DNA from: an uncultured Odoribacter sp. | GTDB taxonomy: Bacteria > Bacteroidota > Bacteroidia > Bacteroidales > Marinifilaceae | Direction of reading: 5' to 3' | NCBI GenBank assembly: GCA_947039985.1 | Contig: CAMRAP010000003.1 | Span: 1-25,540, forward strand | Length of the DNA stretch: 25,540 bases | In this document: in pieces, positions 1 to 8,862 of the stretch | Numbering within the stretch: the stretch's first letter is position 1 | How the letters are laid out: every line of letters begins with the position of its first letter | Program-made: the position numbers and the translations under genes | The notes under the pieces: model-generated | The model's input: the letters and a program-made list of their open reading frames with translations, nothing else | The model's database searches: none | Told to the model about the DNA's origin: nothing

Positions 1-719
1 CAGCAGACAATATTCCTTATTACAACTTCCTACACTATTTTAAAGGCTTAGCAATTGTTCCAGACAAAAGCAATAACTGCCTAATGACTATCCATGCACT
101 GAGCGACAGCCTCTACCTAGAGTTTCACTATTCGATTGCAGGAGATGAATATAGCTTAAAATTCCCTTTAGCTCAACGAGAATATCAATACAATAGCATT
201 GTAAATGAACCAACTGCCACTTTAGAAACACTAACAAATCCTCAAAACGAAGTTACGTTTGAAGAAGCTACCTTTGCTTTGACTCAAGGAATGTGTGGCT
301 ACATGACCAAACTGATTCTACCAGAAGCTCCAGGTTTTGATCAATATACAACACTTATCAAAGCTGAAATTGAAATCAAGCCAGAGTTTATGAACAATAA
401 TCCAGTCAGTCCTCCTCAGTTAATATCAGTATATACAACTAATGATATAAATGAATTAACAGGCTTCTTATATAACAATGGGGAATCACTAGTAAGTGGG
501 CGTTTAGTTAAAAACGAGACAGCTACCGACAAAACTCGTTACATCTTTGATATGACAGAATACTATCAAAGAGTAAGTGCAGCCCCTCCAACAGCCGAAA
601 GACAACAAGTCTTATTAAGTGTGCCTAACGATGGCTACTCAAGCACAGGAATTTCTTTTGACCAAATGGTTGTACGTGAGACTCCTATTTTAAGAGTGCA
701 ATATGCTAAATATAAATAA
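1..719 (+). CDS. DUF4270-family lipoprotein, 3' part only
   Basis: The reading frame is open from the left edge (first full codon at position 3) to the stop at 719, so the start and any signal peptide lie outside the window. The first internal ATG (84) is unlikely to be the start, because the residues before it (HYFKGLAIVPDK) continue the protein sensibly and resemble the 'YFKGL.I.P' segment of DUF4270 proteins, which are surface or periplasmic lipoproteins of Bacteroidota with no established function. The visible part is rich in beta-strand-like Tyr/Thr/Val segments and ends in a strand-like 'PILRVQYAKYK'. The next gene starts 16 bp after the stop, suggesting co-transcription with the outer-membrane protein. 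Family assignment rests on recognition of this segment alone. Confidence 0.75.
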   Translation, partial: ADNIPYYNFLHYFKGLAIVPDKSNNCLMTIHALSDSLYLEFHYSIAGDEYSLKFPLAQREYQYNSIVNEPTATLETLTNPQNEVTFEEATFALTQGMCGYMTKLILPEAPGFDQYTTLIKAEIEIKPEFMNNNPVSPPQLISVYTTNDINELTGFLYNNGESLVSGRLVKNETATDKTRYIFDMTEYYQRVSAAPPTAERQQVLLSVPNDGYSSTGISFDQMVVRETPILRVQYAKYK

Positions 720-735
720 TCAGCAACAGTCTACT

Positions 736-1998
736 ATGGTAAAAAGAATCATTTTAAGCCTATTTTTATTGGCAAGCTTTGCAAAAGGATATTCGCAAGA
801 AAACAGTGGATCACCATATTCATATTACGGATTTGGGACTCTGCCAGACAATAATGGTCCTTACTCTGCAATGGGTGGTGTCGCAGCAGCTATGCGTGAC
901 AATAAAAACATCAACTTTCTAAACCCTGCTTCATACACAGCATTAGATAGTAATCGTTTCTATTTTCAATTTTCATTAGCAGGAGAATATACTCGCATAT
1001 CTACACACAAAACTAGCACAGACTATCAGGTTGCACAAAATGCCAATCTAAATATGGCACTGCGCATGCACCCTGATTTATTCCTTTCATTCGGTTTCAC
1101 AGAGAAATCAGATATTGGATATGATTTACTGTACACCCAACTCATGTCAGGAAGTGAGAACACCTATTTCAATCAGAATATTTCTGGAGAAGGTGGATTG
1201 AATGATATTTACGCTGGTGTAGCCTGGAAATATAAAAACTTATCCTTAGGTATGAACTTCTCATACGTATTTGGAAAAATAGAGAAAAGACAAACTCTTG
1301 AAGCACAACTATCAAATAGCTACTACATTAGAACAAGTGAAAACAATAGAATTCACGACTTCTTGTTTAATCCAGGTATCCAATACGACTTTAAACTGTC
1401 GCCTAAATCTCGATTAACCTTGGGAACAAGTATGAATTTCACTCAAAAGCTTTCAGCAAAAAAAGAATTCACATCCTATAAAGTCAATTCATCTAGTGGA
1501 TCCTCTACGATGCTAGACGAAGAAACCTTAGAAAGTGGCTATATTGTATATCCTTTGCGCATATTAAGCGGTTTTGACTATCAATACAAAAACAAATGGC
1601 AAGTGGCTGGAGATTATACATTCCACCAAATGTCAAAATATGAGGAATTCAGAAAAGATCAAGGATTAAATGATTACCACAAAATGAACTTAGGTGTATC
1701 ATGGACACCAGAAGAGTTTGGGCGTTTTTGGTGGCAACGTAATAAATACATGTTAGGAGGTTATTTTGTGAAATCTTCTATTGATTTAAAGAATACGGAT
1801 ATAAACACCTATGGCGTGACTTTAGGATCACAACTGCCTTTTGTCACACGACGAGGATCAGAACTAGTGCTTGGAGTTGCCTTAGACATGGGTATTCGTG
1901 GAACAGAAAACAATGGAATAATCCAAGAAAAATTTGCAAAAATCCGCATCAATATTGCATTTAAGGAGTTCTGGTTTATGAAACGAAAAATCAACTAA
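736..1998 (+). CDS. Outer-membrane beta-barrel protein (FadL/PorV-like, function unknown)
   Basis: About 420 residues from the ATG at 736. An in-frame ATG at 703 overlaps the previous gene and would add 11 polar residues (MLNINNQQQST) before the signal peptide, so 736 is preferred. Residues 1-22 form a typical Sec signal peptide (MVKRIILSLFLLASF, cleavage probably near YSQ). The mature start has the pattern seen in many Bacteroidota outer-membrane proteins: SPYSYYGFG, then AMGG.AAAMRD, then NFLNPASYTALD. The rest alternates aromatic and polar residues as expected for beta strands, for example YKNLSLGMNFSYVFGK and WQVAGDYTFHQM. It ends in a basic tail after FKEFWF. Substrate or partner is unknown. 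It lies 16 bp after the DUF4270 gene and 59 bp before the TlpA-like gene, so the three may form a cell-envelope unit. Confidence 0.8.
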   Translation: MVKRIILSLFLLASFAKGYSQENSGSPYSYYGFGTLPDNNGPYSAMGGVAAAMRDNKNINFLNPASYTALDSNRFYFQFSLAGEYTRISTHKTSTDYQVAQNANLNMALRMHPDLFLSFGFTEKSDIGYDLLYTQLMSGSENTYFNQNISGEGGLNDIYAGVAWKYKNLSLGMNFSYVFGKIEKRQTLEAQLSNSYYIRTSENNRIHDFLFNPGIQYDFKLSPKSRLTLGTSMNFTQKLSAKKEFTSYKVNSSSGSSTMLDEETLESGYIVYPLRILSGFDYQYKNKWQVAGDYTFHQMSKYEEFRKDQGLNDYHKMNLGVSWTPEEFGRFWWQRNKYMLGGYFVKSSIDLKNTDINTYGVTLGSQLPFVTRRGSELVLGVALDMGIRGTENNGIIQEKFAKIRINIAFKEFWFMKRKIN

Positions 1999-2057
1999 AA
2001 TATCGCACCACATCAACTATGATTTGGTTGCATTAACTTTTACAAAACTTTATTCTC

Positions 2058-3152
2058 ATGAAAAAAACGTTATTCTCTTTTGTTATGATTGCACTGTCTA
2101 TGACAGCCTGTGATTTCACGCCTAAATTTACTGTAAACGGAACCATCAAAGGAAAACAAACAGGCAATGCATATTTGGTAACAGAGGGCAAAGAGCAAAT
2201 GGATACCTTAGCAAAAGCAGTTATTCTTGACAGTACATTTACACTGACAGGTAGTGTAAACACACTGACTGCTGCTTATTTAATTATCGAAGGAGAAAGA
2301 GGCGGAAATCCTATTTTCATTGAAAACACAGACTTCACTGCCACTTTAAATGCAGAAAATCCAACAGAGAATAAAATAGAAGGTAGCACTACACAAGATT
2401 TAGCGAACCGTTTTTTTGCCATCGACAAGGAAAGTAGAATTGCTCAGGCTAAACTTTCTCAAGATTTTAGAGAAGCTACACAAGCAGAAGATACTACAAA
2501 AGTAAATAACATCAGACGTGAATTTAACGACATTATCAAAGATGTAACTGCGAAAAAAGACTCATTAACGAAAGCAAATCCAGATTCATTTGTTATCGCT
2601 TATATGCTTGAATCAAGAATGAGCGGATTAAAGTTAGAAAAACTAACGGCAGAATATAATGCATTAGGAGCCATTGCAAAAGCAAGTCCATCTGGAAAGA
2701 AAATAGAAAAAAGAATCGAACAATTGCTTGCTGTTGAAATTGGTCAAGTTGCTCCAGATTTCACATTAAACACTCCTGAGGGAAAACCTTTGTCAATGCA
2801 TTCAATTAAAGCGAAAGTTAAAGTTCTTGATTTTTGGGCATCATGGTGTGGTCCTTGTCGTTCAGAGAATCCAAATGTCGTAAAAATGTACAATGAATTC
2901 CATAAAGAAGGACTTGAAATTCTAGGTGTATCTTTAGATAACAAGCAAGAAGCATGGGTAAAAGCGATTAAAGATGATCATTTAACTTGGCCACAAGTAT
3001 CTGATTTAAAAGGCTGGAACAGTACTGCTGCAAAGCTTTATGCTATAAATGGCATACCTCACATCGTTGTTTTAGACGAAAACAATGTAATTGTAGCTAA
3101 AAACTTAAGAGGCGATGCACTTAAAGCTAAAATTGCTGAAATGCTAAAGTAA
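2058..3152 (+). CDS. TlpA-like thiol:disulfide lipoprotein with N-terminal DUF4369-like domain
   Basis: 364 residues. The N-terminus MKKTLFSFVMIALSMTAC is a lipoprotein signal with Cys18 as the likely lipidated residue. Residues about 20-125 (FTVNGTIKGKQTGNAYLV and following) resemble the DUF4369 domain that often precedes thioredoxin folds in Bacteroidota. A charged helical linker covers about 125-225. Residues about 228-364 form a TlpA/ResA-type thioredoxin domain: VAPDFTLNTPEGKPLSM, then VLDFWASWCGPC with the redox pair Cys264 and Cys267, then the cis-Pro segment NGIPHIVVLD. Family knowledge predicts a periplasmic, inner- or outer-membrane-anchored thiol reductase; the client proteins cannot be told from the sequence. 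The gene is closed by a strong terminator 24 bp after its stop. No good promoter was seen in the 59 bp before it, so it may be read from the upstream gene. Confidence 0.9.
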   Translation: MKKTLFSFVMIALSMTACDFTPKFTVNGTIKGKQTGNAYLVTEGKEQMDTLAKAVILDSTFTLTGSVNTLTAAYLIIEGERGGNPIFIENTDFTATLNAENPTENKIEGSTTQDLANRFFAIDKESRIAQAKLSQDFREATQAEDTTKVNNIRREFNDIIKDVTAKKDSLTKANPDSFVIAYMLESRMSGLKLEKLTAEYNALGAIAKASPSGKKIEKRIEQLLAVEIGQVAPDFTLNTPEGKPLSMHSIKAKVKVLDFWASWCGPCRSENPNVVKMYNEFHKEGLEILGVSLDNKQEAWVKAIKDDHLTWPQVSDLKGWNSTAAKLYAINGIPHIVVLDENNVIVAKNLRGDALKAKIAEMLK

Positions 3153-3175
3153 TTTAACGTTTCTTTATATCATAC

Positions 3176-3211
3176 TAGGGGTTTTGTCTTTACAAAACCC
3201 CTACTTTTTTT
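3176..3211 (+). terminator. Intrinsic terminator of the TlpA-like gene
   Basis: A perfect 12-bp stem, TAGGGGTTTTGT at 3176-3187 paired with ACAAAACCCCTA at 3192-3203, has a 4-base loop and is followed by C and a run of seven or more T (3205-3211). It separates the envelope genes from the GH3 gene. Confidence 0.92.
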
Positions 3212-3220
3212 GTAATTTTG
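3189..3220 (+). promoter_or_regulatory. Candidate promoter of the GH3/beta-lactamase gene
   Basis: TAATTTTG at 3213-3220 matches the Bacteroidota -7 element TAnnTTTG. A weak -33 match, TTTA at 3189-3192, stands 20 bases upstream, inside the preceding terminator hairpin. The ATG at 3245 follows 24 bases after the -7 element. The overlap with the terminator makes this a compact terminator-promoter junction. Confidence 0.45.
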
Positions 3221-3244
3221 TCAAGCACAACATTAATCGACCCT

Positions 3245-6238
3245 ATGAAAATTTCAATGCCTCTTATCATCTATCTATTCCTTCTATTATTAGGAAGTAA
3301 CAATTCTGCTTATTGTTCTTCTACTCAAGTAGATTCATCTGGGGTAGATTCCACCTTACAGCAGATGACTCTAGATGAAAAAATCGGGCAACTTTTTATG
3401 ATTGCAGCCTATAGTAATCAAAGCAAAGAGTACGAAATGAATCTCGAGAAACAGATTCAGAAATTTCATATCGGCGGACTAATCTTCTTTCAAGGGGACC
3501 CCATACGCCAAGCAAGATTAACAACACGCTACCAAAAAGCATCTAAATATCCACTATGGATTGGATTAGATGCAGAACATGGTGTAGGATGGCGGTTAAA
3601 ATCAGCCATGGTATTCCCTAAAATGGCGATCATTGGCGCTATGCGCAATGACAGTTTAGTATATGCATTGGGGGCAACGATTGCCAAACACTGTCGAGTA
3701 TTAGGAGTGCATATCAACTTCGCTCCAGTTGTAGATATCAATAGCAACCCCGACAATCCAGTCATTGGCATACGTGCTTTTAGCGAAGACCCTGAAGAGG
3801 TGGCACAGAAAGCGATTTTATACATGAAAGGTTCACTTTCTCAAAATGTGCTAGCTGTCGCAAAACATTTCCCTGGCCATGGAGACACGGATACAGACTC
3901 ACATTATACCTTACCTTATATTCCTCATACACGTGATCGCATAGAAAATATCGAATTCTATCCCTATAAAGCACTTATTGAAGCCTCTGCTCCTGCAATC
4001 ATGACTTCACATTTAAATGTTCCTGCACTAGATTCTAGCGGAATGCCAGCAACTCTATCACCTATCATTATAAATGGCATATTGCGAAAGGAGCTAAAAT
4101 TTAAAGGACTCTGCATCACCGATGCAATGAATATGAAAGGAGTAACCAAAATTGCCCCTCCTGGTGAGGCTGAAGTAAAAGCACTTTTGGCAGGAAACGA
4201 CATCTTGCTTTTTCCAGAGAACCCAGAAAAAGCAGTCCTTGCAATAAAAAAAGCGATCGCAGATAGCCTGATTAGCGAAGACTTCATCAACGAAAAATGT
4301 TATAAAATATTAGTGGCAAAACAAACGTATGCCCTCCCCAATCTATACCCTATTGAAACTTCTGAATTGCTACTACAACTGAATACCCCTGAGGATATTT
4401 CTCTTAAACAAAGTATCTATAAAGAAGCGATCACACTGGTTAAAAACAAGGACTCCCTTATTCCATTAAAACACTTGGACACCCTAAAAATTGCCAGTTT
4501 AAATTTTGGTAATTCGAAGGTCAATAATTTTCAACAGACATTAAGTCGATACACTAATGTTAAGCACTTTACGAGCAAAGCCAACTTAAAAGCGGAAGAA
4601 ATCAATACTTTGATAAAACAATTCAAGCCTTATAACTGCATCATCATCTACAATCATGCTGGGAATAACTCTTCTGGGAAAAAGTTTGGACACTCTAATT
4701 CGCTTGCAAACTTAATAAAACGACTCACAGGCAAGCGTGTGATACTATGCCAAGCAGCCATGCCATACGGATTACAAGGCTATATCAATCTTCCTATTGA
4801 TGCGATACTTGTATCTTATGAAAATCAAATTGATGCCCAACAATACGCCGCACAAGGAATTTTTGGAGGAATAGCTATCAATGGTCATATTCCTGTTAGC
4901 ATCAGCACAGAATATCCCGTAGGCACGGGAATACGCACAAAAAAGACTCGACTAGGATATGAAACACCTGAAACATGCCATATCTCAAGTAGTAAATTAT
5001 TACAAATCGACTCCATCTGCTCAGCAGCAATCAAAGACAAAGCAACCCCTGGTTGTCAAGTCTTAATTGCTAAAAATGGCTCTATCATATATAATAAAGC
5101 GTTTGGCTTTCATTCCTATGAAAAAACAACAGCAAATAAAACAGATGATATATACGACATTGCTTCTATTTCAAAAATAACCGCTACTCTACCAGCGATT
5201 ATGAAACTATACGATAAAGGTCAAATTTGCCTAAATAAACCTTTATCAACATACTATACAGCCTTAGAAGATACAGATAAAAAAAAGATGACTACGGAAG
5301 AAATTTTATGCCATAATGCAGGACTAAAAAGCTTCATTCCTTTGTTTACTTATGCCGTTGATAAAAAGTCTATTTCAGACCCACTATTTACAACTAAAAG
5401 GACATCTAACAATACACTCCGACTAGACTCCCGCCTTTATACGAACACCAATTACAACTTTAAAGATAGTACCCTTTCTAGTCGTTCACGCAAAGGTTAT
5501 ATACATCTTTCTTCGGGCCTGTATATATATCCAAACTACCGAGACACTATCATTCAAACAATATTACACTCTCCAATAGACACGCTAAAGAACTATGCCT
5601 ATAGCGACTTGGGGTTTATTTTTTTAAAATATGCAGCAGAGGAGGTATCAGGAAAAGGGATTGATACGTTTTGTCAAGAATCTTTCTTTTATAAATTAGG
5701 TATGTCCAGCACCAATTTCCTAGCTAATCAACGACTACCAGTAGCTAAAATTGTTCCATCATGCTATGACCAAGTTTTCAGAAAAACGGAAATTAAAGGC
5801 TGTGTACACGATCCAACAGCAGCTCTACTCGGAGGAATTGCAGGTCATGCAGGACTTTTTTCAACGGCTGAAGATTTAGCTAAAATACTTCAGATGTACT
5901 TAAACAAAGGTAATTATGGTGACGAGACCTATCTTTCACCTCAAACAATTGAAAAATTTACCAGCAGAAATAGTCTATTCCCAGAGAACAGAAGAGGCTT
6001 AGGATTCGACAAGCCTGAATCAGATTCAACAAAAACAAACCCTGTATGCGAATACTCCCCTTTAAGTAGCTATGGACACTCAGGATTTACAGGAACAATG
6101 GCCTGGTGCGACCCTGAAAACGATTTGATTTATATCTTTTTATCCAATCGAACTTATCCCAATGAGTTCAACAATAAACTATCTAAAGAGAATATCCGCA
6201 CAAAAATACAAGAAGTAATTTACCAGTCGCTCAATTAA
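3245..6238 (+). CDS. GH3 beta-N-acetylhexosaminidase fused to a serine beta-lactamase-like domain
   Basis: 997 residues from the ATG at 3245. A TTG nine codons upstream (3218) overlaps the candidate promoter and would put polar residues before the signal peptide. Residues 1-24 are a signal peptide. Residues about 40-370 are a GH3 catalytic domain of NagZ type: KHFPGHGDT at 207-215, containing the His/Asp dyad loop typical of NagZ, and the nucleophile in TDAMNMKGV (Asp293). About 395-600 is a GH3 C-terminal-like domain. About 615-997 is a class C/penicillin-binding serine hydrolase domain with Ser641-x-x-Lys644, Tyr786-Ser-Asp788 and His945-Ser-Gly947. The fusion is known in Bacteroidota. It implies turnover of GlcNAc-containing peptidoglycan fragments in the periplasm, with the second domain acting on peptide or ester bonds. 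The second motif is YSD rather than the more usual YxN, so its activity is uncertain. Transcribed alone, between a terminator and a convergent minus-strand gene. Confidence 0.92.
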   Translation: MKISMPLIIYLFLLLLGSNNSAYCSSTQVDSSGVDSTLQQMTLDEKIGQLFMIAAYSNQSKEYEMNLEKQIQKFHIGGLIFFQGDPIRQARLTTRYQKASKYPLWIGLDAEHGVGWRLKSAMVFPKMAIIGAMRNDSLVYALGATIAKHCRVLGVHINFAPVVDINSNPDNPVIGIRAFSEDPEEVAQKAILYMKGSLSQNVLAVAKHFPGHGDTDTDSHYTLPYIPHTRDRIENIEFYPYKALIEASAPAIMTSHLNVPALDSSGMPATLSPIIINGILRKELKFKGLCITDAMNMKGVTKIAPPGEAEVKALLAGNDILLFPENPEKAVLAIKKAIADSLISEDFINEKCYKILVAKQTYALPNLYPIETSELLLQLNTPEDISLKQSIYKEAITLVKNKDSLIPLKHLDTLKIASLNFGNSKVNNFQQTLSRYTNVKHFTSKANLKAEEINTLIKQFKPYNCIIIYNHAGNNSSGKKFGHSNSLANLIKRLTGKRVILCQAAMPYGLQGYINLPIDAILVSYENQIDAQQYAAQGIFGGIAINGHIPVSISTEYPVGTGIRTKKTRLGYETPETCHISSSKLLQIDSICSAAIKDKATPGCQVLIAKNGSIIYNKAFGFHSYEKTTANKTDDIYDIASISKITATLPAIMKLYDKGQICLNKPLSTYYTALEDTDKKKMTTEEILCHNAGLKSFIPLFTYAVDKKSISDPLFTTKRTSNNTLRLDSRLYTNTNYNFKDSTLSSRSRKGYIHLSSGLYIYPNYRDTIIQTILHSPIDTLKNYAYSDLGFIFLKYAAEEVSGKGIDTFCQESFFYKLGMSSTNFLANQRLPVAKIVPSCYDQVFRKTEIKGCVHDPTAALLGGIAGHAGLFSTAEDLAKILQMYLNKGNYGDETYLSPQTIEKFTSRNSLFPENRRGLGFDKPESDSTKTNPVCEYSPLSSYGHSGFTGTMAWCDPENDLIYIFLSNRTYPNEFNNKLSKENIRTKIQEVIYQSLN

Positions 6239-6256
6239 ATTGCAAACACAAAAATA

Positions 6257-6290
6257 GCCCCTTAGTACAAATGATCATCAACTAAGGGGC
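6257..6290. terminator. Convergent (probably bidirectional) terminator hairpin
   Basis: A perfect 10-bp stem, GCCCCTTAGT at 6257-6266 with ACTAAGGGGC at 6281-6290, has a 14-base loop. Read on the minus strand it is followed by a T-rich stretch (CTATTTTTGTG), which fits termination of the cytidylate-kinase-like gene. On the plus strand the flank lacks a clear T-run, so it may mainly stabilise or weakly terminate the GH3 transcript. Confidence 0.75.
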
Positions 6291-6305
6291 CATTATATGT
6301 GAAAA

Positions 6306-6917
6306 TTATTCCTCCACAAAAGAAAGGATAAACGCTACTGTGCGATCAATACCGTAAACAGAAGAGTTTACACAAAGATCGTACGATTGAGAGGCTCCCC
6401 ACGTTTTATCTGTATAGTAATTATAATAAGAAGCACGTGATTTATCCGTCTTACGCATAATCTCTTTGGCTTCTTTTTCATCCACCTCTTTATCTTTCAT
6501 AATAGCAACAAGTCTATCTTCTTCAGAAGCATTCACAAAAATATTAATACAAGCTGAATTCTCTCGCAATATATAATCGGCACATCGTCCCACAATGACA
6601 CAAGAACCCTCATCAGCTACTTGACGAATAACATCTGCTTGAATTTGAAAAAAGGATTCGTCAGAAAGGTAATTATCATACTGATAAAGAGTGCTATCAA
6701 CAGAGAAACCTAGCGCAAACGCTTTCATCAAATTACTGCTTTTCTTTTCATCTGATTTTTCAAAAAACTCACCACTGATACCACTCTCCTTAGAGGCTAA
6801 ATGAATCAATTCTTTATCATAAAAAGCAATACCCAATGCTTCGGCTAGTTTCTTTCCTATAATGCGACCACCACTTCCAAACTCTCGTCCAATTGTTACA
6901 ATGATTTTCTTTTTCAT
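6306..6917 (-). CDS. Cytidylate-kinase-like family protein
   Basis: 203 residues, ATG at 6917. The N-terminus MKKKIIVTIGREFGSGGR continues into IIGKKLAEALG, a P-loop-like nucleoside-kinase start with Gly-rich GREFGSGG at residues 10-17. The middle carries CVIVGRCADYIL and NIFVNASEEDRL, as in the 'cytidylate kinase 2' (PF13189-like) family, a relative of Cmk with no settled substrate. The loop is GxGxGG without the classical GKST, which is usual for this family. The C-terminus includes a basic KTDKSRASYYNYYTDKTWG segment resembling the Cmk lid/R-rich region. It ends before the convergent terminator and starts 79 bp downstream of ispG with its own -7 element, so it is probably a separate unit. 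Confidence 0.85.
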   Translation of the reverse strand: MKKKIIVTIGREFGSGGRIIGKKLAEALGIAFYDKELIHLASKESGISGEFFEKSDEKKSSNLMKAFALGFSVDSTLYQYDNYLSDESFFQIQADVIRQVADEGSCVIVGRCADYILRENSACINIFVNASEEDRLVAIMKDKEVDEKEAKEIMRKTDKSRASYYNYYTDKTWGASQSYDLCVNSSVYGIDRTVAFILSFVEE

Positions 6918-6943
6918 ACGATCTAAATTAAAAGTTAGTTCAA

Positions 6944-6951
6944 CAAAGTTA
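6944..6951 (-). promoter_or_regulatory. Candidate -7 element of the cytidylate-kinase-like gene
   Basis: On the minus strand the sequence reads TAACTTTG, an exact TAnnTTTG match, 26 bases before the ATG at 6917. I see no convincing -33 TTTG at the right distance, so this is a half-supported promoter. Confidence 0.4.
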
Positions 6952-6995
6952 GTTATTCTTTTTTACATACCCATTTTCAATAACCCTAAAAAAAA

Positions 6996-8846
6996 TCAAA
7001 CATCAACAGAAGATTTTTCAGCGATAAGCACCCTCAACTGCTCTATTGCCTGCTCTTCTGGGATTGCAGCATACATCAACGCTCGTCCTTTATATAGGTT
7101 CACCTTTCCATTTCCGGCACCAATATAGCCATAATCGGCATCCCCCATCTCTCCAGGCCCATTTACAATACAACCCATTACAGCTATTTTCATCTGCTGT
7201 AAATGCCCAAAAGCTTGTTTCACTTTTGACACAGTTCCTTCCAAATCAAACAGCGTCCGACCACATCCGGGACAACTGATAAACTCCGTCTTATATCGCC
7301 TTACCCCTGCCGATTGTAAAATATTCCGACTCAATTCTAAAGCATATTCAAACTCAGGAATCTCAGTCGTTCGTATCCATAAACCTCCTGGCAAACGATT
7401 CAAAAACAGACCGCCTACCCTAGCAGCTATTTCTAAAGTGACAGACTCCTTATCCATTCCTCCCATTTCAACAAAAAGCAAGGTTTGATTCTTCAATCCC
7501 AACAACTCCATTTGCCTATATGCATCATGATAATCATGGTAATTCAATCCAAAAGAAAAGACAATTGTCACATCACTCTCCTTTTTTAACTGCTTCGCCA
7601 AGGAAACATCTAAATCATATTTATCAGAAATTTGGACAAAAACAGGAATAGTCTTTTCAAGTTTCACTCCTCCTAAAAATTCTTCTACATCACAGAGCAC
7701 TCCCGTGTTGCGATTATATACATGAGCCATATCCCAAAGAGAAAGAGGTACTATCACCAAAGTTTCCTCTGGCAATTTGGTCAATTCAGGACCAAGTGTT
7801 TCCGTATAAATCATCTCAGGAGATTTATGTCCTAAATGTAATCGATCCCCATAAACAGGATCATTTACTTGCCCCATCTCAAAACCTAGTTTTCGGCTCA
7901 CCGCCTCATCCATCACATCAAGACTAGAAAGGTCTGCCACAATTATAGGGCGAGAACAGTCTCCCTTTAACAACTCCCCACTCTTTTCAAATTTAGGCTG
8001 ACTACAAATACCGACCAATGCTCGAGCAACAGGTATTTCCTTTTCAGGCGCTTCGGTCAAAGACACTCGGATGGTATCTCCTATCCCTTCGTTTAATAAA
8101 GTACCTATTCCTATTGCCGAACGAATACGCCCATCCTCACCTTCACCCGCCTCTGTCACTCCAAGGTGTAAAGGATATTCCATGCCCTCACTATTCATCT
8201 TTTTCGCCAACAAGCGCACTGCCTCCACCATCAATCGACAATCACTCGACTTTAAAGAGATCACCACATGGTCAAAGTGTTCTGATTGACACACCCGCAA
8301 ATACTCCAGCGTTGCTTCAACCATCCCAGCGGGAGTATCTCCATAGCGACTCATAATTCGATCTGACAAAGAACCGTGATTTGTACCTATCCGAACCGCC
8401 GTTCCGTATTGTCTACATATATCTAAAAACTCCGTAAATCTCTTTTTCAACACCACCAACTCTGCCGCATACGCCTCATCACTGTAATTTAGCTCCTGAA
8501 AAGTGGCACGTCTATCGACAAAATTACCTGGATTAATCCGAACCTTTTCGACATACTGAGCTGCCACCAAAGCCGCATCCGAAATAAAATGAATATCTGC
8601 CGACAAAGGAGTATCATAGCCCCTCTCCCGCAAAGCTTTATGTATATATTTTAAATTCTCTGCATCCTTCACTCCAGGAGCAGTGATTCGCACCAACTCA
8701 CCTCCTGCCTCAATAATCCGTATGGCTTGCTCGACACAAGCCTCTGTATCCATCGTTGAGGTGTTTAACATCGATTGTACCAAGATGGGATGATCCGATG
8801 ATATCGTTCTATTGCCGATCTCTACTGAAGTTGTTTTTCTACGCAT
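6996..8846 (-). CDS. ispG: 4-hydroxy-3-methylbut-2-enyl-diphosphate synthase, long three-domain form
   Basis: 616 residues, ATG at 8846. The enzyme converts 2-C-methylerythritol 2,4-cyclodiphosphate to HMBPP, the penultimate step of the MEP isoprenoid pathway, using a [4Fe-4S] cluster and reduced ferredoxin or flavodoxin. The N-terminal TIM-barrel domain starts with VEIGNRTISSDHPILVQSML and runs to about residue 280. The C-terminal domain carries the cluster ligands Cys525-Pro-Gly-Cys528 and Cys559, and Glu566 in NGPGE. Between them (about 285-510) is the extra domain found in plant, Chlamydia and Bacteroidota IspG, which makes the protein about 250 residues longer than the E. coli enzyme. 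The gene lies 16 bp downstream of the acyl-CoA ligase and is probably co-transcribed with it. No terminator is evident in the 78 bp to the next gene. Confidence 0.97.
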   Translation of the reverse strand: MRRKTTSVEIGNRTISSDHPILVQSMLNTSTMDTEACVEQAIRIIEAGGELVRITAPGVKDAENLKYIHKALRERGYDTPLSADIHFISDAALVAAQYVEKVRINPGNFVDRRATFQELNYSDEAYAAELVVLKKRFTEFLDICRQYGTAVRIGTNHGSLSDRIMSRYGDTPAGMVEATLEYLRVCQSEHFDHVVISLKSSDCRLMVEAVRLLAKKMNSEGMEYPLHLGVTEAGEGEDGRIRSAIGIGTLLNEGIGDTIRVSLTEAPEKEIPVARALVGICSQPKFEKSGELLKGDCSRPIIVADLSSLDVMDEAVSRKLGFEMGQVNDPVYGDRLHLGHKSPEMIYTETLGPELTKLPEETLVIVPLSLWDMAHVYNRNTGVLCDVEEFLGGVKLEKTIPVFVQISDKYDLDVSLAKQLKKESDVTIVFSFGLNYHDYHDAYRQMELLGLKNQTLLFVEMGGMDKESVTLEIAARVGGLFLNRLPGGLWIRTTEIPEFEYALELSRNILQSAGVRRYKTEFISCPGCGRTLFDLEGTVSKVKQAFGHLQQMKIAVMGCIVNGPGEMGDADYGYIGAGNGKVNLYKGRALMYAAIPEEQAIEQLRVLIAEKSSVDV

Positions 8847-8862
8847 ATCTATTCTAAATCAA

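Noticed and set aside
703..735. Upstream ATG for the outer-membrane protein
   Set aside because: It lies inside the previous gene and adds residues before the signal peptide; ATG 736 gives a normal signal sequence.
1999..2057. Promoter before the TlpA-like gene
   Set aside because: TAACTTTT resembles the -7 element but lacks the final G and has no -33 element at a suitable distance; too weak to call.
3218..3244. TTG start for the GH3/beta-lactamase gene
   Set aside because: It overlaps the -7 promoter element and places nine polar residues before a good signal peptide that begins at ATG 3245.
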